This document shows positions 36,853-51,667 of a stretch of DNA of 64,000 nucleotides, in pieces. Positions within the stretch are counted from its first letter, which is position 1, and each line of letters begins with the position of its first letter. The DNA is from Candidatus Gastranaerophilales bacterium. Lineage in GTDB: Bacteria > Cyanobacteriota > Vampirovibrionia > Gastranaerophilales > Gastranaerophilaceae. The stretch lies in NCBI GenBank assembly GCA_944325595.1, contig CALVAQ010000007.1:38926-102925 (forward strand), given 5' to 3'. The notes under the pieces are model-generated. The model ran no database searches. It saw only the letters and a program-made list of their open reading frames with translations, and was not told the DNA's origin. A program made the position numbers and the translations under genes.

Positions 36853-37668
36853 TTACTTCAACAAATCCAGAACATATCTTTCAGCATTCATTTGTGTTTT
36901 CATAACCTTTACCAGTGCCTCCATGGTAAACTGGGATTTTTTCAAATCCATAATTGCCGAAAGATAATCAGTATCTTGAATACCGCTCAAAGAAGAGGAC
37001 TGGGACAAAATATTTGACGATTGTTGATTAATCGCACCTTCAAACGAAGTCTGTAGCGCCCCTATTTCGCCTCTTTTTGAACCGATATCACCCAGCATTT
37101 CATCAACCTGAGCAATCGTTTGAGAAGCAGCTTCCGGCGTTGATACATCAAAATTCATATCACCCAGAACAATATTCGGGTCATAAGAAATGATTGAGGT
37201 TGAGCTTTCTCCAACCATAAAATCAACAACCGGCGCAGCATTCGGATTGTCCGGCGTAACAGCGTTTATTGTCTGTTTTCCGTTGAATGTTGCACTTCCC
37301 AGAGTTTGCTTTATCTGGTTGATATTCTGGTCGATTTCCGCCTGCATTGCAGAGACCTGTTTGTCGGAATAAATTCCGTTGGATGCTTGAATACTCAATT
37401 CTCTGATTCTTTGCAGGTTTTCAGAAACACTTGCCAGTGCCGAATCTGCAGTCATTGTAAAGTTATAGCCCGACTGGGCATTTTCTATGGCTTGCTGTGC
37501 TGAACGTATAGAACTATCCAGACCGGAAGCTACGTATCTGTCCGCAGGATTTAAATCCGCAATGATACCTGTAGCAATACTTTGCGCAGCCTTTTCAAAG
37601 GTTCTTTGTGCCTGAACCATTGCAGACTGAGTCAAACCGCCTATAGGATATACTACACTGAGTGGCAA
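36853..37668 (-). CDS. Flagellin
   Basis: Flagellar filament protein, 271 aa, at the short end of the family. The N-terminal coiled domain has QRTFEKAAQSIATGIIADLN and the conserved NAQSGYNFTMTADSAL followed by LQRIRELSIQASNG (about 84-108). The C-terminal helix has IGSKRGEIGALQTSFEGAI and DTDYLSAIMDLKKSQFTMEA, typical of the D0/D1 region. The hypervariable middle is short (about 60 residues). The start is TTG at 37668 with a strong AAAGGGG site; no clear sigma-28 box is seen upstream. It implies a motile, flagellated cell. Confidence 0.93.
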   Translation of the reverse strand: MPLSVVYPIGGLTQSAMVQAQRTFEKAAQSIATGIIADLNPADRYVASGLDSSIRSAQQAIENAQSGYNFTMTADSALASVSENLQRIRELSIQASNGIYSDKQVSAMQAEIDQNINQIKQTLGSATFNGKQTINAVTPDNPNAAPVVDFMVGESSTSIISYDPNIVLGDMNFDVSTPEAASQTIAQVDEMLGDIGSKRGEIGALQTSFEGAINQQSSNILSQSSSLSGIQDTDYLSAIMDLKKSQFTMEALVKVMKTQMNAERYVLDLLK

Positions 37669-37821
37669 AACAGCTGCCCCTTTCGTTAGACTTTACAATA
37701 CACTACAATACAATTATTCCCAAATTTGATTAATTTTATTCAAAAAATCTAATTATTTTTACATTTTGCAATTATTTTGTAATAAAATATTATCCGAAAG
37801 GGTTTTAAGGATACGCTGAGG

Positions 37822-39246
37822 ATGGAAAACAAAGACAGAAAATTTCATTTTATAGCCATAGGCGGAGTCGGAATGAGCGGACTGGCAAAATACTTGCTTG
37901 AAATGGGCTGCACGGTGAGCGGCTCCGACATAAAAGAAAGCAAATATACAAAAAAAGTTGAAAAAATGGGTGCCACGGTTCATATCGGGCACAATGCAAA
38001 ATATATTGAAAAAGGAATGATTGTTGTTGCTTCTACGGCTATACATGAAGACAATCCTGAAATTATCCGTTCGAAAGAACTCGGTATTAAGGTTTTACAT
38101 CGCTCAGATGTCCTAAAAATGATATCTGAAGGACTTGAAGATAAAGAACATGAAGACCAGCTTTTTATAGGCTTTTCAGGTACACACGGAAAAACAACAA
38201 CAAGCGGACTCTGTTCTTATGTTTTGGAAAAAGCCGGATATAAACCCTCATATTGTGTGGGCGGAATCATTCCTGATTTGGACACAAATGCCGAATACCA
38301 GAACGGAACAAAAGACGGCAAATTTTTTGTTGCAGAACTTGATGAATCTGACGGTACAATCGTAAAATACCACACAAATATTTCCGTTATAAACAATCTG
38401 GAAGTCGATCATGTCGATTTTTACAAAAACGGTTTTTCTGATTTATTAGACACCTTCAAAGTCCATCTCGACAATATGAAATCCGGCGGAAAGATAATTG
38501 TAAACAAAGACTGTAACGGAATAAAACAGCTTATCACGGCAAATCCGCACAGAAAATTTATTACCTTCGGCATAGAAAGCGGAGGAGTGGATTATTCGGC
38601 AAGAAATATGAAATTTAACGAATTCGGTTCGGAGTTTGACATATATCACCGCAGTGAAAAACTCATTTCCCTGAAACTGACCATTCCGGGGAAACACAAC
38701 ATATACAATGCTCTTGCCGTTACAGCAGCACTGAACGAAGCAGGTATTGACCTTGAGAGAGTAAAGCCTCATTTTGAGACCTTCTCCGGTATGGGCAGAA
38801 GATTCCAAAAAGTTGCAGAATTTGACGGTATCAGAATTTTTGATGACTACGCTCATCATCCGACAGAAATAAAAACTACTCTGGACAGCGCAAGACTATG
38901 TGACACAAACAGACTTGTTGCTATTTTCCAGCCTCACAGATACACCCGGCTCAAAGGTCTCTGGAACGACTTTTTGAAAAGTTTCGGTGCCGTGGACAAA
39001 CTTATTGTTGTGGACGTATTCTCCGCATCGGAAGACCCGATTGAAGGAATTAACTCCAAAAATTTTGCACAATGTTTCAAAAATGATGATGTTACATATA
39101 TCGGTGGAAGTATGGAAAATGCGGCAAGAAAAATCCTTCCGCTTCTAAAATCCGGAGATATGGTAATCACACTCGGTGCGGGCGATGTCACAAGAATAGG
39201 ACCCGAGCTTGTAAAACTTCACGAATCAACAACTACAGGAGTTTGA
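37822..39246 (+). CDS. murC: UDP-N-acetylmuramate-L-alanine ligase
   Basis: First ATP-dependent amino-acid ligase of peptidoglycan precursor synthesis, 474 aa. The N-terminal Rossmann motif is AIGGVGMSGLAKYLLEMG (about 12-29); the ATP loop is FSGTHGKTTTSGL (about 117-129); EVDHVDFY and GMGRRFQKV with DDYAHHPTEI mark the Mur ligase core and C-terminal domain. It heads the murC-murB-ddl-ftsQ cluster, with murB one base downstream. AAGGA upstream serves as the ribosome site. Confidence 0.97.
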   Translation: MENKDRKFHFIAIGGVGMSGLAKYLLEMGCTVSGSDIKESKYTKKVEKMGATVHIGHNAKYIEKGMIVVASTAIHEDNPEIIRSKELGIKVLHRSDVLKMISEGLEDKEHEDQLFIGFSGTHGKTTTSGLCSYVLEKAGYKPSYCVGGIIPDLDTNAEYQNGTKDGKFFVAELDESDGTIVKYHTNISVINNLEVDHVDFYKNGFSDLLDTFKVHLDNMKSGGKIIVNKDCNGIKQLITANPHRKFITFGIESGGVDYSARNMKFNEFGSEFDIYHRSEKLISLKLTIPGKHNIYNALAVTAALNEAGIDLERVKPHFETFSGMGRRFQKVAEFDGIRIFDDYAHHPTEIKTTLDSARLCDTNRLVAIFQPHRYTRLKGLWNDFLKSFGAVDKLIVVDVFSASEDPIEGINSKNFAQCFKNDDVTYIGGSMENAARKILPLLKSGDMVITLGAGDVTRIGPELVKLHESTTTGV

Positions 39247-39247
39247 T

Positions 39248-40153
39248 ATGGACTACGAAGTTATTGAAAACTATGAACTCAAAAAACACACCACTTTTAA
39301 AATAGGCGGTTGTGCAAAAAGAGCATATTTTCCTTATACAATTGAAGCTTTTTGTGAACTTTTAAAAACCTTGAACAACCCGATAATACTGGGCGGTTGT
39401 TCTAATGTACTTATTTCGTCTGACGGAATAGACTCGGATGTAATTTTAACAACAAAACTGAACAATTTTGAATTTGAAAACAACAGACTTTATGCCCAGT
39501 GCGGCGTAAAAGTGCCTATGCTTTCAAAAGAAGCGGAAGAAAAAAGTCTGAGCGGAATGGAATTTATGATAGGCTTTCCCGGAACTGTCGGCGGCGCCGT
39601 TTATATGAATGCATCAGCTCACTCACAGTATGTTGCGGATACTTTTCTTGAGTGCCGTGTTTTTGATACCGAAAAAAAAGAAATCCTGAAACTCAACAAA
39701 GAAGAAATGAAATTTGGCTATAGGTCTTCTGTTTTACAGGAGAAACCTTATATTCTTCTTGATGCAAAATTTGAGCTCCGTCCGGAGGAAAAAGAACAAA
39801 TTGCAGCCGTAATGCAGAGAAATCTTGCATTTAGAAAAGACAGGCAGCCGAATTTGGCTCTGCCGAATGCCGGAAGCATTTTTAAAAATCCGCCAAACGA
39901 CTCTGCGGGAAGACTCCTCGAAAAAGCAGGAGTAAAGGGAATGAAACAAGGCGGTGCTGCAGTCTGGCTCGGACACGCAAACTTTATCATAAACGAAGAA
40001 AACGCCAGTTCAAAAGATGTTTCATATCTCATGAATAAAATGTATAATATGGTTAAAGATAAATACACTATCCGTCTTGTTCCGGAGGTAAAATTTATCG
40101 GTATAAAGAGTAAAGAAGAAGCTGAATTATGGAATACAATGTCGGAAAAATAA
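39248..40153 (+). CDS. murB: UDP-N-acetylenolpyruvoylglucosamine reductase
   Basis: FAD- and NADPH-dependent reductase that completes UDP-MurNAc, 301 aa (type II length). The FAD-binding PP-loop region reads ILGGCSNVLISSDG (about 47-60), with cysteine in place of the usual glycine or serine. GFPGTVGGAVYMNASA (about 111-126), GYRSSVLQ and the catalytic-serine motif NAGSIFKNPP (about 205-214) follow. It lies one base after murC and overlaps ddl by 25 bp. Confidence 0.96.
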   Translation: MDYEVIENYELKKHTTFKIGGCAKRAYFPYTIEAFCELLKTLNNPIILGGCSNVLISSDGIDSDVILTTKLNNFEFENNRLYAQCGVKVPMLSKEAEEKSLSGMEFMIGFPGTVGGAVYMNASAHSQYVADTFLECRVFDTEKKEILKLNKEEMKFGYRSSVLQEKPYILLDAKFELRPEEKEQIAAVMQRNLAFRKDRQPNLALPNAGSIFKNPPNDSAGRLLEKAGVKGMKQGGAAVWLGHANFIINEENASSKDVSYLMNKMYNMVKDKYTIRLVPEVKFIGIKSKEEAELWNTMSEK

Positions 40154-41088
40154 AAAAAGTTGTCAATGAAAATGCAAAAATAGCGGTTCTCTGCGGAGGA
40201 CCCTCCAGCGAAGCGGAAGTATCCAGACGTTCCGGAAAAAATGTTCTAAAAGCATTACACAATCTGGGTTATGCAAATGCAGAACTCATTGAAGTAGACA
40301 AAAATATAGCAATTACACTGCAAGAAAAAAACATTGATGTTGTATACAATGCAATGCACGGTCGTTACGGAGAAGACGGCTGTATTCAGGGAATGCTTGA
40401 GGTTATGGGTATACCGTACACAGGCTGCGGTGTTATGTCGAGTTCTGTCTGCATGAACAAAGAGTATACAAAAAACATACTCAAAGAAGCCGGTATTCCT
40501 CTCATAAAATCAGTACTCGTAAGAAAAGACGAAGATTACAAAGAAAAAATCAGAGATTTGAAATACCCGTTTATGCTGAAACCTGTTTCAGAAGGTTCAA
40601 GTATAGGAATGTACAAAGTCAATACACCTGATGAGATGGAAGAATGCTTTAAAAAATCCGCAAAATGCGGTCAGGATGTAATGGTTGAGGAATACGTTCA
40701 GGGCAAAAGTTTGACTGTGGGTGTTCTTGAGGATGAGCAGGGGCTTTTTGCAACAGAAATCCTTGAATTCCGCACAAAAACAGAGTGGTATGATTACGAA
40801 GCAAAATACACACCGGGGATGACGGAATTTATTTTGCCGGCTGAACTTTCTGAAGAAATGACAAAGAAAGTAAAAGATATTGCAATAAAATCTTTCAAAG
40901 CCTGTGACTGCAAAGGTGTGAGCAGGGTAGATTTTATGGTTTGCGAAGATAATGCCTATGTGCTTGAAATCAATACAAGCCCCGGAATGACAGACCTGAG
41001 CGACCTGCCGGCACAATCAAAAGCCATGGGAATTGATTATGACTCACTTGTGCAAATAATATTAAACGGCGCAGGTTTAAACAAATAG
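40129..41088 (+). CDS. ddl: D-alanine-D-alanine ligase
   Basis: ATP-grasp enzyme that makes D-Ala-D-Ala for the peptidoglycan stem, 319 aa. The N-terminal CGGPSSEAEVSRRSG, then AMHGRYGEDGCIQGMLEVMG, MLKPVSEGSSIGMYKV and the metal-binding end EINTSPGMTDLSDLPAQS are intact. The 25-bp overlap with murB suggests translational coupling; a weak GAAGAAG site precedes the ATG. Position 4 of the dcw-type cluster. Confidence 0.96.
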   Translation: MEYNVGKIKKVVNENAKIAVLCGGPSSEAEVSRRSGKNVLKALHNLGYANAELIEVDKNIAITLQEKNIDVVYNAMHGRYGEDGCIQGMLEVMGIPYTGCGVMSSSVCMNKEYTKNILKEAGIPLIKSVLVRKDEDYKEKIRDLKYPFMLKPVSEGSSIGMYKVNTPDEMEECFKKSAKCGQDVMVEEYVQGKSLTVGVLEDEQGLFATEILEFRTKTEWYDYEAKYTPGMTEFILPAELSEEMTKKVKDIAIKSFKACDCKGVSRVDFMVCEDNAYVLEINTSPGMTDLSDLPAQSKAMGIDYDSLVQIILNGAGLNK

Positions 41089-41112
41089 TTACCTAAAAAT
41101 TGAAAACATAAT

Positions 41113-41979
41113 ATGGAAAATCAAGACAATTATAATTTGGGCGACAACCTGAATATAGAACGCAGGGTCAAAATTAACCAGATGCAAAGAAGCGTCAGGC
41201 GGGGTAAAGAGCGCCTGAGATGGTTCCGCTGCTGGGTCAGACTCATAATGATTGTCCTGTTGATTTTTGCGGCATACAAGGTCTATAAGCTGCCTCAGTG
41301 GTATTTGAACAGGAATATTTTTTCTTCCGCCAGTAACAACACTCTGACAATTATCGGCAACAAAATCACTCCGACATACAGAATCATCTCCATCTTGAGG
41401 CAAACACCGGTTCCGCAAAAGCCTATTTATCTTTTCAACACAAGAAATATAGAAAAAGAAATAGAAAAACTTCCGCCGGTCAAACAAGTCTACATAAAAA
41501 GGCTCTGGTTTCCGGCAAGGCTGGAAATCATCATTCTTGAACGCCGTCCGATTTTAAGGATTTCACCCGATCCCAAAGTGCCTCCTATTGCATATTTTGC
41601 CGAGGGGGGAAAACTAATCGGCAGGGATTACCTTCCGCTAAAGAATACGGAAAACACAATCCTCGTTTTAACCTACGGAACAAAAGGCGATGATTACCGC
41701 TACTGGGATGAAAAAAGAATCAGAAAAATAGAAACTATTGTCAGGGCAATGGAGCAGTTTTCGGGTCAAAAAGTTGAATATATTGACATGAGGAACCCCA
41801 AAGACATATACATAAAACTTCCTATAGTAAATGTCAGAATAGGCGAGCTTGATTATATGGCACTTTCACGTGTGAGAAATATATCAGCAATACTCCCTCA
41901 AATTAAATCACTCAAAAAGAAAATAAAATATATTGATTTGCGATGGGAAGATGCGCAGTACATAAAACTTGAGGACTGA
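41113..41979 (+). CDS. ftsQ: Cell-division protein FtsQ/DivIB-like
   Basis: Divisome protein with a basic cytoplasmic tail, one membrane helix (about 45-62, LIMIVLLIFAAYKVY) and an extracytoplasmic POTRA plus beta domain. The POTRA begins ITIIGNKI-like (LTIIGNKITPTYRIIS, about 79-94) and continues PVKQVYIKRLWFPARLEIII with ERRP, the typical FtsQ wording. It is 288 aa, a normal size. It ends the murC operon; ftsA and ftsZ do not follow in this window. Confidence 0.88.
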   Translation: MENQDNYNLGDNLNIERRVKINQMQRSVRRGKERLRWFRCWVRLIMIVLLIFAAYKVYKLPQWYLNRNIFSSASNNTLTIIGNKITPTYRIISILRQTPVPQKPIYLFNTRNIEKEIEKLPPVKQVYIKRLWFPARLEIIILERRPILRISPDPKVPPIAYFAEGGKLIGRDYLPLKNTENTILVLTYGTKGDDYRYWDEKRIRKIETIVRAMEQFSGQKVEYIDMRNPKDIYIKLPIVNVRIGELDYMALSRVRNISAILPQIKSLKKKIKYIDLRWEDAQYIKLED

Positions 41980-41995
41980 TAAAATTTTTGTATAC

Positions 41996-42028
41996 AAAAA
42001 GCCTCTGCATAATGCAGAGGCTTTTTAT
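41996..42028. terminator. Bidirectional terminator between ftsQ and rpoC2
   Basis: Stem AAAAAGCCTCTGC/GCAGAGGCTTTTT around ATAAT. It ends the mur-fts operon and, on the other strand, the rpoB-rpoC1-rpoC2 operon. Confidence 0.9.
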
Positions 42029-42054
42029 TTTGTATCAATCAACAACTACTCTGA

Positions 42055-45000
42055 CTATTCCTGAGTGTTGTCATCAATAGTGAAATCAGGAGCACCGAAC
42101 ATGCCTTCTATCTCTTCCAGAATTGCGGAAGGTTTGCGGGCATTGTTCTTTTGTGCTGCTCTTCTTTGAGCTTCTTTATCTTTCTCTTCAGAAGCGTGAG
42201 TCAAGTGGTAGTAACCTGTACCGGCAGGAATCAATCTACCGATGATTACGTTTTCTTTAAGACCTCTCAACAAGTCTTTCTTACCGTCTACAGCTGCTTC
42301 TGTCAGAATTCTTGTGGTTTCCTGGAAGGAAGCTGCAGAGATAAAGCTTTCTGTGTTCAAAGAAGCTTTTGTGATACCGAGCAATACCGGTTCATATGTA
42401 GCCGGCTGTCCGCCTGCTTCTTCTACTGCTTTGTTTTCGATTTCCAGAGACTGGATTTCAATCAACTCGCCGGGAAGAAGCTTTGTATCGCCTGACTCAA
42501 GAACTTTTACTTTCTTAGTCATCTGACGAACAATAATTTCAACGTGTTTATCGGCAATTTCAACACCCTGTGAGCGGTATACTCTTTGAACTTCGTCTAC
42601 AAGATACTGCTGCGCAGCTTCAATACCGTTCAATCTGATAACATCGTGCGGGTTCAAAGGACCGCTGGTCAAAGGCTGACCTACATGGATTTTTTGTTTA
42701 TCCTGAACGATGATATTTGAATCAATCGGGTATTTAATTTCTGTTCTGCCGTTTTCGTTTACAAGATAAAGTCTCGGAACGTCGTCTTCGATTTCGATTT
42801 CAGCAACTGCATCAAATTCTGCAAGAATTGCTGAATCTTTCGGTTTACGACCTTCAAGAAGTTCTTCAACTCTCGGAAGACCCTGTACGATGTCACCGGT
42901 TTTTTGTCTTTCAAATACGAGGTTGGCAAGCATATCACCTCTGAGTACCAGAGAACCTGAATCAACCTGAAGCATTGTACCGGGGCTGATTAAGTACGGA
43001 CGACCTATACGAACCGTAACTGAATCTTTGCCGACTTTAACAATGCGGCCTGATGTAGGAGTAGTTTCTCCGCTTTCGGAAATTACACCGTCACGTCTTA
43101 CAAAGTCGCCTTCTTTGACTACAGGTTTTGTTTTGAGCTTGATTGTCTGTTCAACATTGTCAGAAATCAAGAGCAATCTTCTCAAATCTTCTTTATCTGA
43201 TTTGATGCTTGCAACACCGTCATGTACTGCCAATACCTGAGTTTTTGCCACAGGCTCTTTCGGAGCAATAGTCTGTCCGTCTTCAACAAGAAGTTCTGTC
43301 TGCAACGAAGCTTTGTTTGTACCTTCAACTTCACGTCTTACAATCAAAGTTTCAAGTACAACGACTTTCAATGCATTGTCTTTTGTCATTTCAACCATAC
43401 CTTTGAGGTGGCTCAAATAACCCTGCATTTGAAGAACAAGACTTGTTCTTGTCAAAGTAGCACCGTCAAGGTTTCTGACTCTTGCGCCGTCTTTGTATTG
43501 CAATTGAGTAACAGGAACGATGCTGATAGCTTCGTCTGTACTTTCAAATTCAATGCTTACCGATTTCGGTTTGATATCAAACTGCTGAACAGGTCTTACA
43601 AGGATTTGGATAGGCTTGTTTGTAATAGATTCTTCATCGAGAGAAGTAACATCTATTTCTTCTTCCAAATCATCGATTGCAAGATTGTCATCATCTGATT
43701 CAAGAATTGTTACGATAGAAGTTTCTTTAGCTTTGATTTTGCCTGCAATTACAGTACCTTTTTCAACAACTTCGCCTTCTTCTACCTTCAAGTCGCCGAT
43801 AGAGTCGAGTGTATAAATTTCACCAGGTCTGACAACAACTTCGTGAATAATATCATTGAATTCTTTGATTTCAACAATACCGTCAATGTGTGTATAAAGG
43901 TCTTTTACAACCTCTGTACCTGCAGTAACAAATGTATTGTTTTCAACCATTTTTAAAGTTACATCTTTGCTTATTTGATGAACTTCTTCCGGAATAAAGA
44001 TAACAGAGCCGGGTTTTGTAATGATTTGGTTGTCATCAACTTCAATACCCTGATATCTGATTTCACCTGATGAAGAAACTGCATATTCGTCATCAATCAA
44101 CTCTGCGATAATCATTCCGTTTTCAACAGACGTATCTGCAGGAGATTTAACGATATATTTTTCACCTGTGGAATCTACTGTCCAGAATTGTTCTTTCTTT
44201 GTTGTTTCAAATGTAGCGTTAGAAGGAGCAATTGAAGCAATTACGATTGTCAATTCTTTACCTTGAACAATCTTTTTAATTTTTTTGCCGTCAAATTTAA
44301 CTTCTTCAACAACAAGGTTTTCACCGACTCTTACTTCACCGCCATGTTCGGATGAAATATGAGTTTCGGCAAGTTTTTCACCTGTTTTAATCTTTTGACC
44401 GTCTTTGACAAGTATCTTAGAGCCGCCTGGGAGGTTGTATACGTCACCGCCCAATACCCATACAATACCGTTTTTGTTGGCTGTTCTGGAGACGTTGCCC
44501 TGTCTGTCTTTCTTTTCATCGGCAACAAAGTCTTCAAAGAATACTTCACCTGACAAATCAGAGTTGATATCCTTTGTTGCTTTTTCTGTCAAACGGCTGC
44601 CGTCACCGGAAGAAGCAGGTTCAAATTCGGCAATATTATCACCTTTTTTAACCTTTGTTCCGTTAACAACAAACATTTTTGCACCGGTCGGTATGTGATA
44701 TTTTCTGGTCATTTTAGCGCCTTTAACTTCTAGGTCGCCTTCTTGAATGTTAACCTGAACGATATCACCATGACGGGTTCTCATTTCTTTTGTTTTAAGT
44801 TTAGAAACAACTTCACCGTCAACATCAGCCACAACGTGCTTCATAGCACCTGAACCTTTGAATACACCGCCTGTGTGGAATGTTCTCATTGTAAGCTGTG
44901 TACCGGGTTCACCGATTGACTGAGCTGCAATAATACCGATTGCTTCACCGACATCAACCATTTTTTGAGTGGTCATTGCCCAGCCGTAGCACTTGCGGCA

Positions 45001-45906
45001 TACACCGTATTCAAGAGCACAAGTCAAAGCTGAACGAACTTTAAGAGCGTGCAAATCAAGAGCATCAATCTTCTTGATATCATCTCTATCCATTGTTGTA
45101 CCGGCTTTAACAAGAACATTACCGTCAACATCTTTGATATCTTCAGCAATTGTTCTGCCCAAAAGTCTTTCTTTCAAAGGAACAACAATTTTGTCACCGT
45201 CTTTAATATCGGTCATTGTAATAAATTTTGTTGTATGACAGTCATCTTCTCTGATGATTACATCTTGAGCAACGTCAACAAGACGTCTTGTCAAATAACC
45301 GGAGTCAGCTGTTTTCAACGCCGTATCAACAAGACCTTTACGTGCACCGTAAGAGGAGATGATGTATTCAGTAACTGACAAACCTTCTTTAAAGTTTGAT
45401 TTAATCGGCAAGTCGATGATTTGTCCCTGTGCATCTGCCATCAAGCCTCTCATACCGACAAGCTGTGATACCTGTGACAGGTTACCTCTCGCACCGGAGA
45501 ATGCCATCATATAAACCGGATTCAATCTATCAAAGTTTTCAACTACTTGTTCTGTCAGTTTTGCTGTTGTTTCAGACCATGTGTCGATAACTTTTGTATA
45601 TCTTTCTACCTCTGTGATTTCACCTTTGAGGTAGCGGTTTGTTGATTTATCAATTTCAGCTTCAGCTTCTGCAAGGAGTTCCTTTTTAACAGGAGGAACG
45701 CTCAAGTCGCTGATAGAAATTGTTGTACCTGACAAAGTTGCATATTTGTAACCGAGGTTTTTCAAGCTGTTTGCAAGGCTGGCAGCTTTTGAACCGCCGT
45801 ACTCAAGATATACCTGAGCGAGAAGGTTATTCAATGCTTTTTTGTTCATTACCTGGTTAATGAACTCCATTGTTTTCTTATTATGTTTGTGAATTAGTGT
45901 ATCCAT
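42055..45906 (-). CDS. rpoC2: RNA polymerase beta' subunit, C-terminal part (RpoC2)
   Basis: C-terminal part of the split beta' chain, 1283 aa. It begins at the funnel/rim-helix region (QVMNKKALNNLLAQVYLEYG) and contains the bridge-helix/trigger-loop part GLSVTEYIISSYGARKGLVD with ALKTADSGYLTRRL. The zinc motif is C-ALEYGV-C-RK-C (about 302-312). The trigger loop TQLTMRTFHTGGV (about 333-345) is followed by an insertion of about 640 residues made of repeated barrel-like units, then the core resumes at GLPRVEELLEGRKPKDSAIL (about 1005). This large insertion matches the cyanobacterial SI3. It is the last gene of the rpoB operon. Confidence 0.97.
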   Translation of the reverse strand: MDTLIHKHNKKTMEFINQVMNKKALNNLLAQVYLEYGGSKAASLANSLKNLGYKYATLSGTTISISDLSVPPVKKELLAEAEAEIDKSTNRYLKGEITEVERYTKVIDTWSETTAKLTEQVVENFDRLNPVYMMAFSGARGNLSQVSQLVGMRGLMADAQGQIIDLPIKSNFKEGLSVTEYIISSYGARKGLVDTALKTADSGYLTRRLVDVAQDVIIREDDCHTTKFITMTDIKDGDKIVVPLKERLLGRTIAEDIKDVDGNVLVKAGTTMDRDDIKKIDALDLHALKVRSALTCALEYGVCRKCYGWAMTTQKMVDVGEAIGIIAAQSIGEPGTQLTMRTFHTGGVFKGSGAMKHVVADVDGEVVSKLKTKEMRTRHGDIVQVNIQEGDLEVKGAKMTRKYHIPTGAKMFVVNGTKVKKGDNIAEFEPASSGDGSRLTEKATKDINSDLSGEVFFEDFVADEKKDRQGNVSRTANKNGIVWVLGGDVYNLPGGSKILVKDGQKIKTGEKLAETHISSEHGGEVRVGENLVVEEVKFDGKKIKKIVQGKELTIVIASIAPSNATFETTKKEQFWTVDSTGEKYIVKSPADTSVENGMIIAELIDDEYAVSSSGEIRYQGIEVDDNQIITKPGSVIFIPEEVHQISKDVTLKMVENNTFVTAGTEVVKDLYTHIDGIVEIKEFNDIIHEVVVRPGEIYTLDSIGDLKVEEGEVVEKGTVIAGKIKAKETSIVTILESDDDNLAIDDLEEEIDVTSLDEESITNKPIQILVRPVQQFDIKPKSVSIEFESTDEAISIVPVTQLQYKDGARVRNLDGATLTRTSLVLQMQGYLSHLKGMVEMTKDNALKVVVLETLIVRREVEGTNKASLQTELLVEDGQTIAPKEPVAKTQVLAVHDGVASIKSDKEDLRRLLLISDNVEQTIKLKTKPVVKEGDFVRRDGVISESGETTPTSGRIVKVGKDSVTVRIGRPYLISPGTMLQVDSGSLVLRGDMLANLVFERQKTGDIVQGLPRVEELLEGRKPKDSAILAEFDAVAEIEIEDDVPRLYLVNENGRTEIKYPIDSNIIVQDKQKIHVGQPLTSGPLNPHDVIRLNGIEAAQQYLVDEVQRVYRSQGVEIADKHVEIIVRQMTKKVKVLESGDTKLLPGELIEIQSLEIENKAVEEAGGQPATYEPVLLGITKASLNTESFISAASFQETTRILTEAAVDGKKDLLRGLKENVIIGRLIPAGTGYYHLTHASEEKDKEAQRRAAQKNNARKPSAILEEIEGMFGAPDFTIDDNTQE

Positions 45907-45980
45907 GTTTTCTTTTCTTCCCTTAGTTTGTTATGTACTTCTGAGGAGTTTGTGTTTTGTAGTTTGTCTTGTCTGTCTTG

Positions 45981-46057
45981 GATTCTCGGCGCTCACGGAA
46001 AGCGTGGTTTCCGCTCGCATGGGGCAGTTCCCTTCGGTCAGCCCCGCACGAAATCCG
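45981..46057. repeat. GC-rich structured element between rpoC1 and rpoC2
   Basis: A patch clearly richer in G+C than its surroundings. It forms a long hairpin (46015-46025 with 46041-46051, GGGGC/GCCCC core) and a second one (CGGAAA 45996-46001 with TTTCCG 46008-46013). It overlaps the 3' edge of rpoC1 and fills most of the 151-bp spacer. It resembles a dispersed intergenic repeat; copy number is unknown from one window. Confidence 0.5.
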
Positions 46058-51129
<5,072 letters not shown>

Positions 51130-51440
51130 TTATTTACCTCGCTAAATGTGGCGTACTACATTATTTTTGTGTAAACTGTGTTATTAAAGTTTTCGGACAC
51201 AGCGCGGCTTCCGCCCCGTGCTGTTTATAAATATTTGTAATTACAATACATTTTTACTCATATCTAACCATTATATAATCTTATTTGCTAAAACATGCCC
51301 GTCAAGAAAAATAGCGATTTTTTCAGTTTTGTATGAAATATTTTTTAACAATCTGATACAAATTTTTTATATTTAAACTCAAATGCTTGTTATAACTGAA
51401 ACAGACTGTCAAGTACCATTGAGAATTAACTCTAAAATAC
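51130..51440 (-). other. Leader and promoter region of rpoB
   Basis: No coding frame. On the minus strand a TATAAT is present near 51277, without a matching -35 at normal spacing, and a GC-rich hairpin lies at 51199-51224 (ACAGC/GCTGT outer stem, GGC-GGAA-GCC core possible). The leader would be about 140 nt long with AGGT before the ATG. No ribosomal-protein gene is seen upstream. Confidence 0.5.
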
Positions 51441-51653
51441 CTAAACAAACGGATTTTTAGGTTTTCTTTCTTGTTCGCTGTTTTTGATGACCAATCCGCA
51501 CTTTGAACAAGCCAAAGTTTCCCCCGTACTGTCTATAGGGAAAAAAGTATGCTCACAAACATTCTCATAGTCTGTTTGTTCCGGCTCAACAGATTTTTGC
51601 GGCTGCATTTTTCTTTTATTCAAAAGTTTTGCTATCAGTTCAATAATATACAT
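51441..51653 (-). CDS. Small zinc-ribbon protein, function unknown
   Basis: A 70-aa protein with a hydrophobic helix at the N-terminus (MYIIELIAKLL) and a C-terminal ribbon in which a Cys-X-His pair (CEH, about 33-35) and CSKC (about 49-52) could bind zinc, in a TFIIB-like layout (ETLACSKCGLVI). It starts 15 bp after the GHL10 stop on the same strand, so it probably shares that sigma-28 transcript. No ribosome site of note is seen. Function unknown. Confidence 0.7.
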   Translation of the reverse strand: MYIIELIAKLLNKRKMQPQKSVEPEQTDYENVCEHTFFPIDSTGETLACSKCGLVIKNSEQERKPKNPFV

Positions 51654-51667
51654 ACGGATTTATATTA

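Noticed and set aside
36853..37668. Sigma-28 box for flagellin at about 37720
   Set aside because: TAAA is present but the -10 part is GGGAATAA-like at the wrong spacing; too weak to call.
43222..43698. A 158-aa plus-strand frame inside rpoC2
   Set aside because: Antisense shadow of the rpoC2 insertion, with no start signal.
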